Assembly (NCBI GenBank): GCA_017893485.1
Contig: CM030362.1
Span: 187,422,813-187,486,812 of the forward strand
Direction: 5' to 3'
DNA: 64,000 nt
Source: Hemerocallis citrina
Taxonomy: Eukaryota > Streptophyta > Magnoliopsida > Asparagales > Asphodelaceae
Numbering within the stretch: position 1 is the first letter of the stretch; the number at the start of each line of letters is the position of its first letter. Both the position numbers and the translations under genes were made by a program. A model generated the notes under the pieces. That model searched no databases, was not told where the DNA came from, and was given only the letters and a program-made list of their open reading frames with translations. Of the stretch, positions 47,053 to 59,206 are shown one piece after another.

Positions 47053-47106
47053 ATCCTGGGACCCGTGGGTTATGGGCCCACCACGCTTCCGCTGTGCCAC
47101 TCTGAT
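47053..47106 (-). tRNA. Initiator tRNA-Met gene fragment (first 54 nt)
   Basis: On the minus strand from 47106 the sequence starts ATCAGAGTGGCACAGCGG and runs through the anticodon loop GGGCCCATAACCC (anticodon CAT) to GGTCCCAGGAT. Against the plant initiator tRNA-Met I see two differences (G to A in the A-box region, A to G before GGTCCC). It breaks off after GGAT, so the T-loop B-box and the 3' acceptor strand are missing and it cannot be a working tRNA. It lies about 550 bp inside element A from a primer-binding site that matches the 3' end of the same tRNA. Confidence 0.85.
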
Positions 47107-47648
47107 CGAAAAGACTCTGACATCAACGTCCATAAAGCTCTAGCGATCTGCCTCGTGGCTCACCAAATCATTGACACGTCTAAACGATATCTTTTTAGCA
47201 TGAAGTTCGAACTCCTGGCGTTTTGGGATTCAGAACAATTTCTGAGATCCTGGGACTCTGCTTGCACATCTTGGAACAAAAGACAACACTTCCTCTCCTG
47301 GTGATGATCCAAGTCGCTGACATGTCGTAGCAGATTAAGTGATACCGATCGATGAACAAAGCAGAAATAAAAAGAATGGATGACACCATAATCAAAGGAA
47401 TATGGGTACGAAAAGAATAAAATTATACCCAATGAGGAATCAACAATGGGGGAGACTGTAAAAGATAGGAGGAAATATGGAATCAAAGAATTAGATAAGA
47501 AGGAATCAAAATGGGTCGAATAAGACTAGTATCTAGATCAAGTTGATTATCTGTTGTTCCTGTGATTCGCATGGCCTGCTTATTGTTGAGTTAACCCTGG
47601 CTAAGCCAAACTTGACTATCATATTAGCCAAACATGACTAACACACTA

Positions 47649-47680
47649 GCCAAACCTGGGCTCTGACACCACTAAAAACC
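47649..47680 (-). promoter_or_regulatory. Element A primer-binding site (initiator tRNA-Met)
   Basis: On the minus strand TGGTGTCAGAGCCCAGG, one base different from the site of element B (TGGTATCAGAGCCCAGG), a few bases inside the right LTR. Confidence 0.9.
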
Positions 47681-50600
47681 TGTCACGCCCCGCTTTCCAT
47701 GATACGGGAATACGAGTATGTAACGAAGGTCCAACGAATGATATAAGTATGTCAACTCATATCATCCATAAGCTGTACAATGCCAGTAACTCAACAATGC
47801 AATAATAATCACATAAACGAGAATATAATACGATAACCAATATTTGAGATACAAGAACTTACCAAATAGTTAGAGAATATGCAATGCAAGAATAGTTCGA
47901 CGAGTTCCTTTCAGTAACCCATCGTCTGTACGTGTGTAACACAACTCAAAAGAAGGATGGATGGAGCACCCGATAGAGCAAGTTACGGACCGCAAGTAGT
48001 ACAAGCAAAATATGAACAAGAGACAAGATATGTAGGAAAACAAAAGAACTGGGAATTTAAATACGAAACGAACATGATAACGAGAAACAACATGTATAAA
48101 AAGAAAGAAACAAAGACTAACAAGAAGGAAAACTAGAACTGGCGATGCAAAAGTAGTATAACATGATCAAAACAATGCAGGTAATAACAGGAACTGGCCT
48201 AAAAAAATAACTAATCGGGAACAAGGAGACATGTAACAGGAAAGATGACATATAAACGAAAGTCATGCAACTTGTAACGGGAGTCATGTGAACTAGTAAC
48301 AGGTAACAGGTAACTAGTAACATGTAACAGGTAAAAGGTAACGTGTATAGATAATAGGTATATGCAGGTAATAGGAATGTGCAGGGAAAACATATTATTC
48401 TTTAAGTCTTTTATTTAATCCTATCTAATACAGCAATCATGCGTCCCATATATATACCACATGTTTGATGCATATGATCAAGTGAACATTTAGATTTCGT
48501 GTTGGATTCTATAGGGCCATGTACTCAGGCATCATGTAAACATGAATCATATCATGTCATGTAATCAGGTAATCGATTCTAGAGGTGGCCTCCGTAGATT
48601 CTAGAGGTAGCCCCCATCATCCCACAACGTGGCACTTAGCTCTATGTGGCATTTAGTTTCATATAACTTGTAAACAAGAAAATAGGTAAACAGGCTCATG
48701 AATCATGTAATCACGTAATGGAGTCTAGAGGTGGCCCCCGTCATCCAGGACGTGGCAATTAGTTCTACGTGGAACTTAGCTCCATGTACTTGTAATCATG
48801 TATACATGCAAACAGGTGGAAAATACGGGTCCCCTTCCGAGTACACTTTTCAATATTGTTCACTACTAGATCTTTCCCTTAAACCCCGGCTTGATTACTT
48901 AATATTTTTATCAAACAGACATGAATGTGCACAATCAGGGACAGGTAAACATGACAGGGATAGGAAACATGTTCATACTGGTGGAAAACACTTGTAGGTG
49001 TCTTAAACAAGCTTGTGAATAGCGAAACAACAAGAACTCCAATTCTGGACAGCAGACGTTGCTGCACCAAAACTGGAATTTCCGCTGCAATAGAAATGCA
49101 AATCTAAATCTGTCACATGTTCTAGAAAAGACTCTCTGTCGGTTCCAGTGCATATGCACATGATATATGAAAGTCACAGAAAGTAGGTTCAAATTCTTAT
49201 TCTTTACAGATTACATGTTCAGGCAGAAACTTAGGGTTCAATTCTTATATTCATAAAACAGCAAGAAATTCATTTAAAAAATTATAAAATTTATAATCAA
49301 GTTCATAATCATGTTAAGCAACATACTGAAAAATATCAGGTTTTAATTATACTTTTAACATGATATTTAAATTAGTTAATCGAGAAAGTATACTTCAGAA
49401 TAGTGATCTGGAATCGAAAACGTCACAGCACTAAAAACAACATATCAAGCAATCTACACATCAGATTTCAGATGTGTAAATTAGTTAATCTACAAGCAAT
49501 AAAAGCTTGTATGGAACAACAAAAATGTGCAAGGTACTTGCCTTGATAGATGACAACATTTCTGAATATGATGGAATAACAGGACGAGCGTCCCAACGGC
49601 GACAGGTGCAATCCACGTGCACCAAAACACGTGCAAACCATAGCATGAACAGCAGGTGCGAGAGCGGCAACAACAAACAACGACCGCAACAAGAAAAACA
49701 ACAACGACAAAACCCGATCAGCAAACATCAATAATACGAACAGCAAACGGCAACACGAACACCACACGACAACAGCAAAACAGAACGACAGCGAGGTCAA
49801 GCTCCGGTGACTGTGGTTGTCAGGAAGCAGGCGGCGACTGTACGGTGATGAAGGTCAACTGCAGGATGCACGAGGTGGTCGCGGTGCTAGGCGAAGACAG
49901 GGGATGGCGTCGGTGATGTACAGGGATGAAGACATGCTCGATGAAGAAGATGGGGGCGCTCGGAAGGAGCATTCAGGGTGTGTGAGTGAGCGGTAGTAAG
50001 GGCTGCGAAGCTCGGAAGGCGAGAGAGGAGGCAGTGGTCGACGGTGGAGGAGTTGCGGGGATGCTCTGTTTTCGGAGAAAACAAAGGAAGAGGGAGGATC
50101 GATGGGTTGCAGAGGGCGGCAATGGCGATGAGGAATGGCAGCTCAGTGGTGACTGGCTGTGGAAGGAGCAGGGGCTGACGACTGCGACGGCAATGAGGGG
50201 GCGAAACATCGCGAGGAGGTGAGGATGAGATTCTAGCGGTAGTTGGGCGAGCGGGATGGTGGAGATCAATGGTGAAGACGAAGGGATACTGGCGAGGAGG
50301 ATGGGTGGCGGTGGCTCGCGAGGTGGAGGGTGAAGGGAGAGGGCGACAATGGCTGCAGCGGCTCGATGGGTGCGGCGCGAGGTAGACGAAGAAGGAGATG
50401 AGGGGGGATTAGGCGGCGGGATTAAGAGGGTAATTAGGTTTAAGATAGTGATTAGGGTTACGGTTTAGAAGGGTGGGTTTATATAGGGTGGTTGATGGGT
50501 TAATGGGCAAGCGAGTACGGGTTGGAATCCAATAAGAAATTGGGTTGGGTTTAATAATGGGTTTTAGATTCAAATAATAAATAAATAAATTAATAATAAT

Positions 50601-50845
50601 ACCTTGGCACAAATAAATCAAATGGTATGCATTAAATCAATACTCAAATACTAATAAATACAATAGAATGTATGAGTTTACAAAATAAATGAGGCTGGAT
50701 TTGAATTGAACTAAAATATAATAAGGAGCAAAATAGTATTACATATTAGTTATTAAATCAAATAGTATAGATAAAATCTGTACTCCAATAATAACAAAAT
50801 ATAGACCACGATCTATAGGCTTTCAAAATTTTATAAACAACAAAT

Positions 50846-50879
<34 letters not shown>

Positions 50880-50904
50880 TAATAATAATAATAATAATAA
50901 TAAC

Positions 50905-50936
<32 letters not shown>

Positions 50937-51212
50937 GATTTGGGTTAAACAACTTTATTTAAAGTACTCCAATAATAACAATATATTTGATTCGAATGTT
51001 AAATAACTTACAAAATGAAAATAGACTTGTGTTAAAATATCCAGTCGACTGAAGATAGCGAAAAATACCATTAATGAATAAAATTGACTTTATTAGGGAA
51101 TCCAACAATAAATTTTAATAAAAATAATTTTAAAGCGGAAAAATAATTTACAAAAAAAATCGAAATACCGAAAATGCACAGAAAATACGTATTGGCGGGA
51201 ACGGGTGTTACA
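47681..51212 (-). repeat. Element A right (5') LTR, 3532 bp
   Basis: An uninterrupted copy from TGTCACGCCCCGC to GTGTTACA. It carries a deletion of about 300 bp relative to the left LTR near 49470-49500. The (AAT)n run is at 50848-50937. The short ORFs along it (e.g. 49468-49916, 49973-50269) repeat in the left copy and are not supported as genes. Confidence 0.92.
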
Positions 51213-51517
51213 TTATTAGTTTCGGTAGTTTTATTTTATGTGAAGTAAAAACATAAAATGAATAGATTTTTATATTATTGTGCACTGCCTCTTCTTGTTT
51301 CAGTTGATCCACAAAGTACTGATGTTAATATTTTGCTTTTATGTGTTCAATATGCATCTCATTTTGCTAATACGTTCTATTAATCAAATGCTTGTTTAGA
51401 TTATAATCAAAACACAAGATTATTTAATCATCTACTCTTGTCTATTGCGTTAAATATTTTGGATATTCCCTGTTTTTTTTTAAAAACACTTGTGGAAATT
51501 TTCTCTATGTTTTCCAG
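51213..51517 (+). other. PEPC intron 2, downstream part
   Basis: A/T-rich intron sequence after element A, with a T-rich tract (51473-51481) and the acceptor TTTTCCAG at 51510-51517. Confidence 0.8.
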
Positions 51518-51602
51518 GATTAGGACCTGTTTGGCCCAGTTGAATGCAAAAGACATTACCTCTGAGGACAAGCAGGAGCTAGATGAAGCTCTACAAAGAG
51601 AG
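51518..51602 (+). pseudogene. PEPC fragment, exon 3 piece
   Basis: Joined to exon 2 across the intron (AG|G = Arg) it reads [20 protein letters not shown], then ELDEALQRE, matching the plant PEPC segment right after the TAHPTQS exon. Similarity stops at 51602; the next bases GTAAACATCC do not encode the expected IQAAFRTDEIRR. This is either the capture breakpoint or a cryptic donor. The captured gene therefore covers roughly residues 25-225 of PEPC. Confidence 0.92.
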
Positions 51603-52769
51603 GTAAACATCCCGAGCTTGTCGTCTTCCGACACTTTGTCATATGTAAGCTTCCCTCATTCAGTTTTTTACTACCTTAGGAGCATTTAATCCCGAAGGGT
51701 TTAGTAGAAAATTATTGTGAAGTATGTAGTTAGCTAAATTGTAGAAGACACCAAACTCCAATTGCATCTTTGATGACCAATTGTAGGGGATGCCATGTGT
51801 GCACACCAAACCCTACATTAAATCATGATCCAAATTATGTTCTATTTTTATACTTAATTAAATATTAGAAACATGTTTTTTGAATAGATATGTAATATTT
51901 CTTGTTTCTCATGTCATTAAGGAACATGCTCATCATGATGAAAGACGAGTATTCTTATCCAGGATAAAAATAGCAATGTCTTGATTTCCCTTGTAAAAGA
52001 ATTAAAATATATTGACATTCCTTATGTAAGTTTGTACTTTTCTACTCCTAATACATAACTTTCAATTAAAGATTTATAAATTGGTATTATTTCTTTGAAA
52101 ATCAATTGTTCAACTATAATCTTGCAAATTGATGTTCCTTTCAAGCATAAAGATATCTAAGGTTCGTGATTTTTATTTCACTCTCTTTATCGGTTAGAAG
52201 TTCGTTATTAATTGATCTACTAGACTAACCAAATCCATGGTTGTATGTATTCTTCTATTATATTGCAAAATAAGCATATGAGAGTATGTTTCATGAATCA
52301 AACATCATTTGTTTATGTGGAACCAGTCAAACACTCTTCTATTGTTGGTATTCGAATGATCTAATCTAATTTTCTCTGGTTGAAATATGCTTTTCTGTGT
52401 ACACCAGTAGTTCAAGTAGAGTAGAAGAAGAAGAAATAGGAGGGAATGTGATTTTATTGATAAGTTTGTTTGGTTTACTTTCCATTCACACACTCAGTTA
52501 AACAACTAACTGATCGTCTCTCTCTTTTCTTTGCAGAAAGATGGCAGGTAATCATAGAGATGGCAACTAACCATATTCCAACTCAGTTCTTCAATGTTAT
52601 AGTAATATCTAATTTACTTGCTTCTACTTGTTGATAAATATTCATGTTGATTCAATTGGCTGCATTGAATGAGACTGAGGAGTTCTATGTTGTTTTATAA
52701 CATATGTATGAAATTTTATTTCATGTAGGATATTTTTTTATTAAAAAATATTTTAAAATTCAAAAAATA
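51603..52769 (+). other. CACTA interior after the PEPC similarity
   Basis: A/T-rich, with no recognised gene. A TTTGCAG acceptor-like site followed by a short 'aaagatggcag' and GTAATC (about 52533-52555) could be a tiny exon from another source, but I cannot identify it. Confidence 0.5.
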
Positions 52770-53120
52770 AAAAATACCTACGTATCCCGACGTTTTTGGC
52801 CAAAATTGCAGGGATAAGGTGTTTTTTTTATTTTAAATAACCTATCTCGGCGTTTTTGGCCAAAAACGCCGGGATAGATTTCCTTTTCCTTTTTTTTGAC
52901 AAAACCTCTATACCGGCATTTTTTCATTTAAACGTCGGGATAGATATAGGCTATAGCCGCATTGCTAAAAATGCCGGGATAGCTCCTATATTTGTCCCGA
53001 TGTCGCTATAGCGGCGTTAATGGTGGCATTTCCAGAAACACTGCTACGAACTATCTCGCCGTTTATAAACACCGGGATAGCCCAAAAAAACGCCAGATAA
53101 AGCCTGTGCAGTTTGTAGTG
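52770..53120. repeat. CACTA right subterminal and terminal repeats
   Basis: At least six copies of the unit 'aacgccgggata' or its complement 'tatcccggcgtt' with small changes (e.g. 52784, 52838, 52868, 52930, 52972, 53070), ending in GCAGTTTGTAGTG. The left end carries the same unit, confirming both as ends of one element. Confidence 0.85.
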
Positions 53121-53123
53121 AGC

Positions 53124-53349
53124 TAGCTATCTTCCAGTGGGGCTTGAGAGATAGATAGATTCTTGGTGCGAGTGTAATACTTTGTATATTCTCTAGTTGA
53201 AATAATATTTCCCTTCTTTCTCCCCCAGATTAGGTTTGCCCAAACCGGGACAAATCATTGTGCGCTTTGTGTGATTAGTTTAATCTACTTGTTTGATTGT
53301 TTGTCATCAGGACCGACTGCCGTTAAACTTAGCAGCGAATTTTCTAACA
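53124..53349 (+). repeat. Copia 5' LTR, last part
   Basis: Matches 55154-55372 of the 3' LTR: 'gctatcttc', 'ttctctagttgaaataatatttcccttctttc', 'gggacaaatcattgtg', ending CTAACA. Confidence 0.92.
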
Positions 53350-53366
53350 ATTGCTATTAGAGCATC
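53350..53366 (+). promoter_or_regulatory. Copia primer-binding site, decayed
   Basis: TGCTATTAGAGC shares 10 of 12 bases with the Met-tRNA site TGGTATCAGAGC and lies directly after the 5' LTR. Confidence 0.75.
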
Positions 53367-53379
53367 AGAAATCTTCTAC

Positions 53380-54620
53380 AGTTCAGGAGTTGCTCGAGTT
53401 TTTCTTGGAGAAGATGACGGATCAAAGTTCTATGAAGATCACACAGGAGTGGTCGTCTTACATAAATCTAGAGGTTCAGGTGAAGAATTATGCATAAGCC
53501 CTTGATTTAATTCGGGGTGTTTTCGGTGAACGGGGTCAGATGTAGAAGCACGACGAGTCTTTGGAAAAACTCATGAATGATGTTGCAGAATTGTTATTAC
53601 AAGAACTGATATACTGGAAGAGAAAGCTGTTCAGTTACTCAATGAAGGAAATTATCGCTTTTCAAGATCATACAGGGAAATCCAATTCAGGGTCAACTGA
53701 AATGAAGGCATCAAACGCAGATGATCTTAAACCTTTCATCTTGATAAATTCACTATCAGATCCATACAAGCAGAGGTGATCGAAGGCTTGGAGGAGAATG
53801 GAATTTATTAGGGGTACTCAGAGATTAGCATTTACATCTACAAGTTGAATCGAGGTGGATGGTATTTCGAGTGGAAGAGCAAATGCAAGTAAAGTGAAGA
53901 ATCTATTGCCACTATTGCAGAAGAATTGGGCATTAGGAAAAGGATTGTCGAAAGTTGCTGAATAGCGAGAGCGCCGACATTGCTAGTGTTGCCAGTGCCA
54001 CTGAATCAGGTGACACTTTAGATTATGTTCTTGTTTCAAGTTCTATAGATGTGTACTCAGACTGGTTTCTTGATTCGGGGAGGTTTTTTTTCATATATGC
54101 TCGGAAAGAGAGATGTTTTCTACTTACAAGTTCATAGGACATTGTTATGTGAGAATGGTGATTGGTGAGATTTGTAAAGTAGTCGAGTTGGAAGCTCCAG
54201 ATGGAAACATGTACACACTAGAGAACGTCATGCATATTTGTTTGTTGAAACAGAACCTTATATCCTTAAGACTCTTGAAGCACGATGCTATGAGTACACA
54301 GCTCAAGGTAGAGTTCTATCAGTTTGGGAAGGTTGTCGTAAGGTGGTGTTGAGATAGAGGGGTGTCCCCCACAACCTCTACAAGCTTTGTGGGACTGAGA
54401 AATCTTGATCAAGTGATTCTATGCCCTATGTCCATGAAGCTTCATCTAGTATGTTGTCATTAGAATCATTAAAGCAGGACTACGACATTCGAATACTGTC
54501 GAGAGGTGGAGTGCCTCATGCGGAGGGCAGTGCCTTCTGTTAATGCCTACTAGGGTATGCCCTTGAGGGGGCATAGTGATTGGAGAAAAATGTAGCAGAT
54601 TGATTCAGCTAGTTAAAGAA
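53380..54620 (+). pseudogene. Copia gag / protease / pre-integrase remnants
   Basis: Scattered frames with stops. At 54050-54100 SDWFLDSG is the copia protease/linker landmark (usual WILDSG.SFHM). The frame at 54113-54352 (MYTLENVMHICLLKQNLISL, then LLKHDAMSTQLKVEF) is the typical segment before the integrase. Gag-like pieces precede it (53293-53779). No reverse transcriptase, RNase H or integrase catalytic core follows; the sequence runs into a weak polypurine tract (GGTAGAGAT) and the 3' LTR. Confidence 0.75.
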
Positions 54621-54719
54621 TCCACATAACCGAGTACGTTTGAAGGTGGAGAATGAAAGAAGCTATATAAGTTTGATCCACATTGTTGATAGCACGCATA
54701 TACAATCCAAGGTAGAGAT

Positions 54720-55372
54720 TGTTGGTTTTTATGTCTTGCATACTTGTAGTTCAACGAGATGTACAAGATGATCCAGCGGAGGGAGGAAGAAGCGTTGAAG
54801 AGTGAGAAGCAACAAAAAAAGCTGCACAGCAACTGTCGGCATTTGACAGTCAAAGGTCCCTAAGGATAGTCGAATGCGCTAAGCCTCTATTTGCGGTCGA
54901 GCACATTGCACTCAACTGCCCTTAATTGGCGGCACAAAATCCAAACACGTTGGGTCTTGACAGTTCTGTTTGGGGTATTTCTTCCTCTGCAAGTTAAATC
55001 ATACTGCTCCTATTATGTGTCTCTTTATTCAGGATATATCAAACAGATTATGTATCAAGACTACAACCTAGGATTTCTCTAGATCTCAATATAAGCAAAA
55101 GAAAGAGTACTTCATTGATAAGTACAACTGAGAGTTCTCCATTGTAAACAACTCGCTATCTTCTAGTGAGGCTTAAGATATAGATAGGTTCTTGGTGCGA
55201 GGGTAATCCTTTGTATCTTCTCTAGTTGAAATAATATTTCCCTTCTTTCTTCCCCGGATTGCCCGATCCGGGACAAATCATTGTGTGCTTTGTGTGATTA
55301 GCTTAATCTACTTGTTTGATTGTTCATCATCATGATCGATTGTTGTTAAACTCACCAGCGAATTTCCTAACA
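54720..55372 (+). repeat. Copia 3' LTR (653 bp)
   Basis: TGTTGGTTTTTATG ... CCTAACA, followed by AGATA (55373-55377). It aligns along its length with the split 5' LTR but with many substitutions, so this is an old insertion. Confidence 0.92.
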
Positions 55373-55377
55373 AGATA

Positions 55378-56330
55378 CAGTTAGTTACTCTCTACCTCTC
55401 TCCCTCAAGAAAAGATAGAATCAGTTACTTTTCTCTTGATGATGTGATAGAGTTTGTTGACTCCCTTTTTCATGAAGTGATAGAAGTGGTTACTCCTCTC
55501 TTGGATAGGATGTCTGAGTAACAACTTTGGATCAGCTGAAACTCCTCCATGTTGGACTGCTTTGCAATCCATCATTGTAGGCCAGTTCGAGTTGATGGGC
55601 CTGACACTGGATCAAATTCCTCCTATGGGCCTGTAGTTGTTGAATTTATGGTTAGAAGCTTCAAGATTTGTGCCTGAATTGTACGGTGGAGATTTTTACT
55701 AATACCATAAGCCCCCCACTCCTAAAGGGGAGTTAAGGAATTGTTTGCCCACTCCTGAGCCTGAGTTTATTTTTGGGAAAGATTGGAGGCATTAAGAATC
55801 TTGCTTTGAGCTTCTGGGTTCAACAATGGTGTTCCTGGAATTTTTTAGATTTTTGGATTTTTTTCTTTCCATTTTTCCATTTTAAAAATGTTTTCTTCAT
55901 TATTTAATACAAACTTTTAATTTCTGAATATTTAATTAAATTTTCTAAAGTTATAATTAATTTTCAAGAATTTCTTATTAACTTTCCAGAATTTTTAATT
56001 ATTATTCAGATTTTTAATCAATTTTTAAATTTATAATTAATAAATAGAATTTTAACCAAAAATCAAATTTGAGCACGAATCTTGGAACGATCGTAGGTTC
56101 CAGAACGCACAAAGCAAAATTCCACAGAAGAAAACATGATGCACACTTGGGAGGAGCGGGGTCCAGTGGGGCCAGTTAGCAACATTGACTGTTAGCGCAC
56201 ATCAGCTGCGTTGACTGGTCAACATCACTTGCATTTTTTTCTTCTTCTTGGCATCTTTATTCCTCTTCTTCTTCATGTGTGTCGAGGAGGTGGGCACGAT
56301 AGTTGGAATAGACGGGGCGACTATAATTAT
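55378..56330. other. Right flank, A/T-rich, no gene seen
   Basis: Continues the target sequence split by the copia. No domain recognised on either strand. T-rich and A/T-rich tracts at 55850-56060. Confidence 0.55.
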
Positions 56331-57000
56331 TTGTGGGCCAAGGAGCCTAGAAGATGAGCTTCGCTACCGAGGAGCTTAGAAGATGAGCTTCGCTCCTGAG
56401 AAGCTAACAAGAAAAACTTTTCCCCCGAGGAGCTATGAAGAGCAGCTTCACTCCCAAGGGGCTTAGAAGGAGAGCTCTACCACCGGGAGCTTTGAAAAGA
56501 AGCGTCACCCTCGAGGAACTAGGAAGAGGAGCTACAAATAGGAGCTTGAAAGAGGAGCTTGGAAGAGGATCTCCGCTCCCGATGAGCATCAAAAAGAACT
56601 TTGCCCTCAAGGGGCTAAGAAGGGGAGCTCTGCTACCGGGGATCTTTGAAGAGACGCTTCACCCCCGAGGAGCTGCGAAGAGGAATTTTGCCTCCGAGGA
56701 GCTCAAAAAAGAACCTTTTTCCCTAAGGAGCTACGAAGAGCAGCTTCACTCCCGAGGGGCTAAGAAGAGGAGCTCCACCACCGGAGAACTAAGAAGAGGA
56801 GTTTTTCCATGGAGGAGCTGAGAAGAGGAGTTTCACCACTGAGGATTTATGAATAGAAGCTTCACCACCGTGGAGATTAAGAAGAGGGACTTCCCCACTA
56901 ATGAGCTACGAAGAGGAGCTTAGCCACAGGGGGGGGTAAGAAGAGGATCTTAGCCACCATGGAGCTTCAGAAAGGGAGCTTTTCCACCATACTCATTGAA
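56331..57000. repeat. Degenerate short tandem repeats (GAGGAGCTAAGAAGAGGAGCTTC type)
   Basis: Dozens of loose copies of a unit of about 40-50 bp built from 'gaggagct.agaagaggagctt' and 'caccaccga'. The 128-codon frame at 56435-56821 is this repeat read in one frame (recurring LRRGALPPG-like and EEL motifs) and is not a gene. Confidence 0.8.
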
Positions 57001-57670
57001 TGAAGCAATGAGTTGTTGGAGGAGCTTTGGCAAGGACCAGAGCACCTAACTCATTGTATTGAAGTACTGAGCCGTTGGAGGGGCTCGAGTGATGATGAAT
57101 GGAGCATTAAACTCTTTGTATGGAGTCAATGTGTCGCGGGGGGGGGGGGGGGGGGGGGGGGCTGAGCGGCGGGTGGAGAACCAAATTCATTGTATGGTGT
57201 CAATGAGTTGTTAGGGGAGCTTGAGCAAGGAGAGGAGCACCTAACTCATTGTATGAAGTTGATGACCCGTTGGAGGGGGTTGAGCAGATGAAGACCACCA
57301 AACTCTAGGGAAGAGCCGTTCGGAAGGCGAGTTTAGAAAGCAGCTATAGGGGTGAGCTAGGCTCCGAACTTATTGTGGATGCAAAGGCCGCTCGGGAGAC
57401 GACCGAGAGAAAGAGTATTGTCGTGTTGTAGATTAGTGCCGTTCGGGAGGCGAGTTTAGGGAGTAGCTCTAGGGATGAGCCAAGCTCTGAACTTGCTATA
57501 AACGAAGAAAACCACTCGGAATGCAAGCGGAACACCATACTCATTGTATGGAGCTAATGAGATGTTGGAGGTGCTCGAGTAGCGAGCAGAGCACTAAACT
57601 CATTGTATGGAGCAATGAGTTGTTGAGGGAGCTTGGGCAATGAGCGGAGCACCTATCTCATCATATACAA
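57001..57670. repeat. Degenerate repeats around 'actcattgtatggagtcaatgag'
   Basis: The block 'aactcattgtatggag.caatgag.tgttg.gg.gagctt' recurs at least six times (near 56988, 57049, 57186, 57246, 57540, 57598) at uneven spacing. A poly-G run of about 24 bases lies at 57137-57161. Probably part of the 3' region of a decayed Tat-like element. Confidence 0.75.
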
Positions 57671-57729
57671 GGGAGAGGACCCTATGGATGCCAAGACTGC
57701 TCTACTCTAGACCTGGTTACATGTGACAG

Positions 57730-58200
57730 AGTTAGGACTTTCTCAGGTGAGCGAGAAGTCTCTCGGGGTGGAGCTTGATCTTGGTCGGCCAAGAGCTATG
57801 TTGGTTAGGAAGAACACAGAGATAGCAAAGCTTCAGGGTGCTTTGCATGTGACCATACTTGAGAGGGATGAGTTGACCAACGTATTCTTGAAAGGAGCTT
57901 AGAAGTTGCCCGCCTGAAAGAGGCAGTTCGGGATCACTCGGGTGACGCCCACTCAAAGTGTTGGCATGGACTCACATGATTTAGTGGAAGATTAAAGTTA
58001 GGGATTCCCAGCTCAAGGAGAGGCTGGTCCAGTAGGAGGTAGAGATCCATCGGCTGAAGTTACATGGAAAAATGCGAACACATAATCCCTCTTGCTCATG
58101 TGAAGAGTCAAATAAGGAGAAGTCATTATATGAGCTGGCCTTGCTTCTGTCGGTACCACCGAGGAATCCAGGAGACACTTAGAGCGGAGTAACCAACTCT
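57730..58200 (+). pseudogene. Decayed coiled-coil ORF of Tat-like antisense type
   Basis: In one plus-strand frame I read LDLGRPRAMLVRKNTEIAKL, then LERDELTNVFLKGA, and, after a one-base slip, EVARLKEAVRDHSGDAHSKC. The heptad-like Leu/Glu/Lys pattern resembles the coiled-coil exon of the antisense gene in element C. The protease-like remnant at 60640-60830 is on the minus strand, so this ORF would be antisense to it, as in element C. Identity is inferred, not proven. Confidence 0.4.
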
Positions 58201-59206
58201 TCAAGCATGGCATCTATTAATGAGGCAGGGTTATTCGTGGTCAAGCGGCTCAGACTCGATTTGCTGGATTAGGTCCTCCTTCGAGCCACTCGGGAGGTAG
58301 ACGTGACTCTTTCATGATAATGAGGAACCACAAGCAGACCATGTCTCTCCACTAGAACACCCCCTTGGCTCGAGGGAGCAAAGATGACTGAGATGAAGAC
58401 TGGTAAACTTGTTGAACTTGTTCTTGATGTACTCTTAAGACTTGTAATAAGATGAAATTAGAAATATTCTAAGTGGTCAAGTGTTGTCTCCTGTGTTTGT
58501 TGCACTGTGGCGATGGCAGCTCTAGTAAATAGTAGGACCCTGGACTCATTGTACCCTTGTTTTGGCAAGTTGGGGGAGTAGCTCTGAAGAGGAGCTAGAC
58601 CCTAACTTTGCATGTTAAGGGAGTTAACAAGTTGCAGGAGACTTGGAGTTAGCCCACCTAAGGAAGGATTGTCTTGATGGTTCGAGACATCTTTGAGTGT
58701 TGGGGCACAAGTTCCAGGAGAACGGATTCTTGGTGAAGATGTTTAACTTAGTGAGTTGTTCATTGAAAGGGATTTGCAAATCTACCTATTGGAGGCAAGG
58801 CTTGCAAGGTTGCACACGCGATTCACCCCTCATCCCAATAGTACTGGTCTAGGAAAAATGACAATAGAAGAAACCTCGGAGGCTCGAGTAGCTTGGAGTA
58901 AACATAAGGATGTCCAATCATGGAATAGCCAGGACCTTAAGCGCGACTCCTAGCAAGAAGTCAGGGATCGCTCGTGTTCATGTGGCCAGGACTCAATCTG
59001 TAGGGTTGCAACCCTTCTTGGGTATCTCGGGTGGTCGATGTAGCTCTTCGTTGGTGAAGAAGCATTTCAAGCAGAACATGTCTCTGAACTGAAGTGCCCC
59101 CTCTCCTTGTGGCAGAGAGTGATGGAGCGAAGAGGAGTTGTAGGGTGATCCAATGTACTTTAGCTTTTAGACTGTGTCGAGATGTATGAGGGATCTGTCG
59201 TGTACT

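Larger units (their letters stand above)
46646..47680 (-). other. Element A interior, no gag-pol
   Basis: 1035 bp between the two LTRs. A polypurine tract (GGTGGGTAGGAT on the minus strand, about 46646-46660) and the primer-binding site are kept. No frame shows gag, protease, reverse transcriptase or integrase; the 179-codon plus-strand frame at 46765-47304 is low-complexity (Met/Asn/Arg-rich) and crosses the tRNA fragment, so I do not call it a gene. Confidence 0.75.

Noticed and set aside
46765..47304. 179-aa ORF inside element A
   Set aside because: It has low-complexity composition, no domain, and reads through the antisense of the tRNA fragment.
56435..56821. 128-aa ORF in the right flank
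   Set aside because: The protein is only the translation of a degenerate tandem repeat (recurring RRGAL/EEL motifs) and has no domain.
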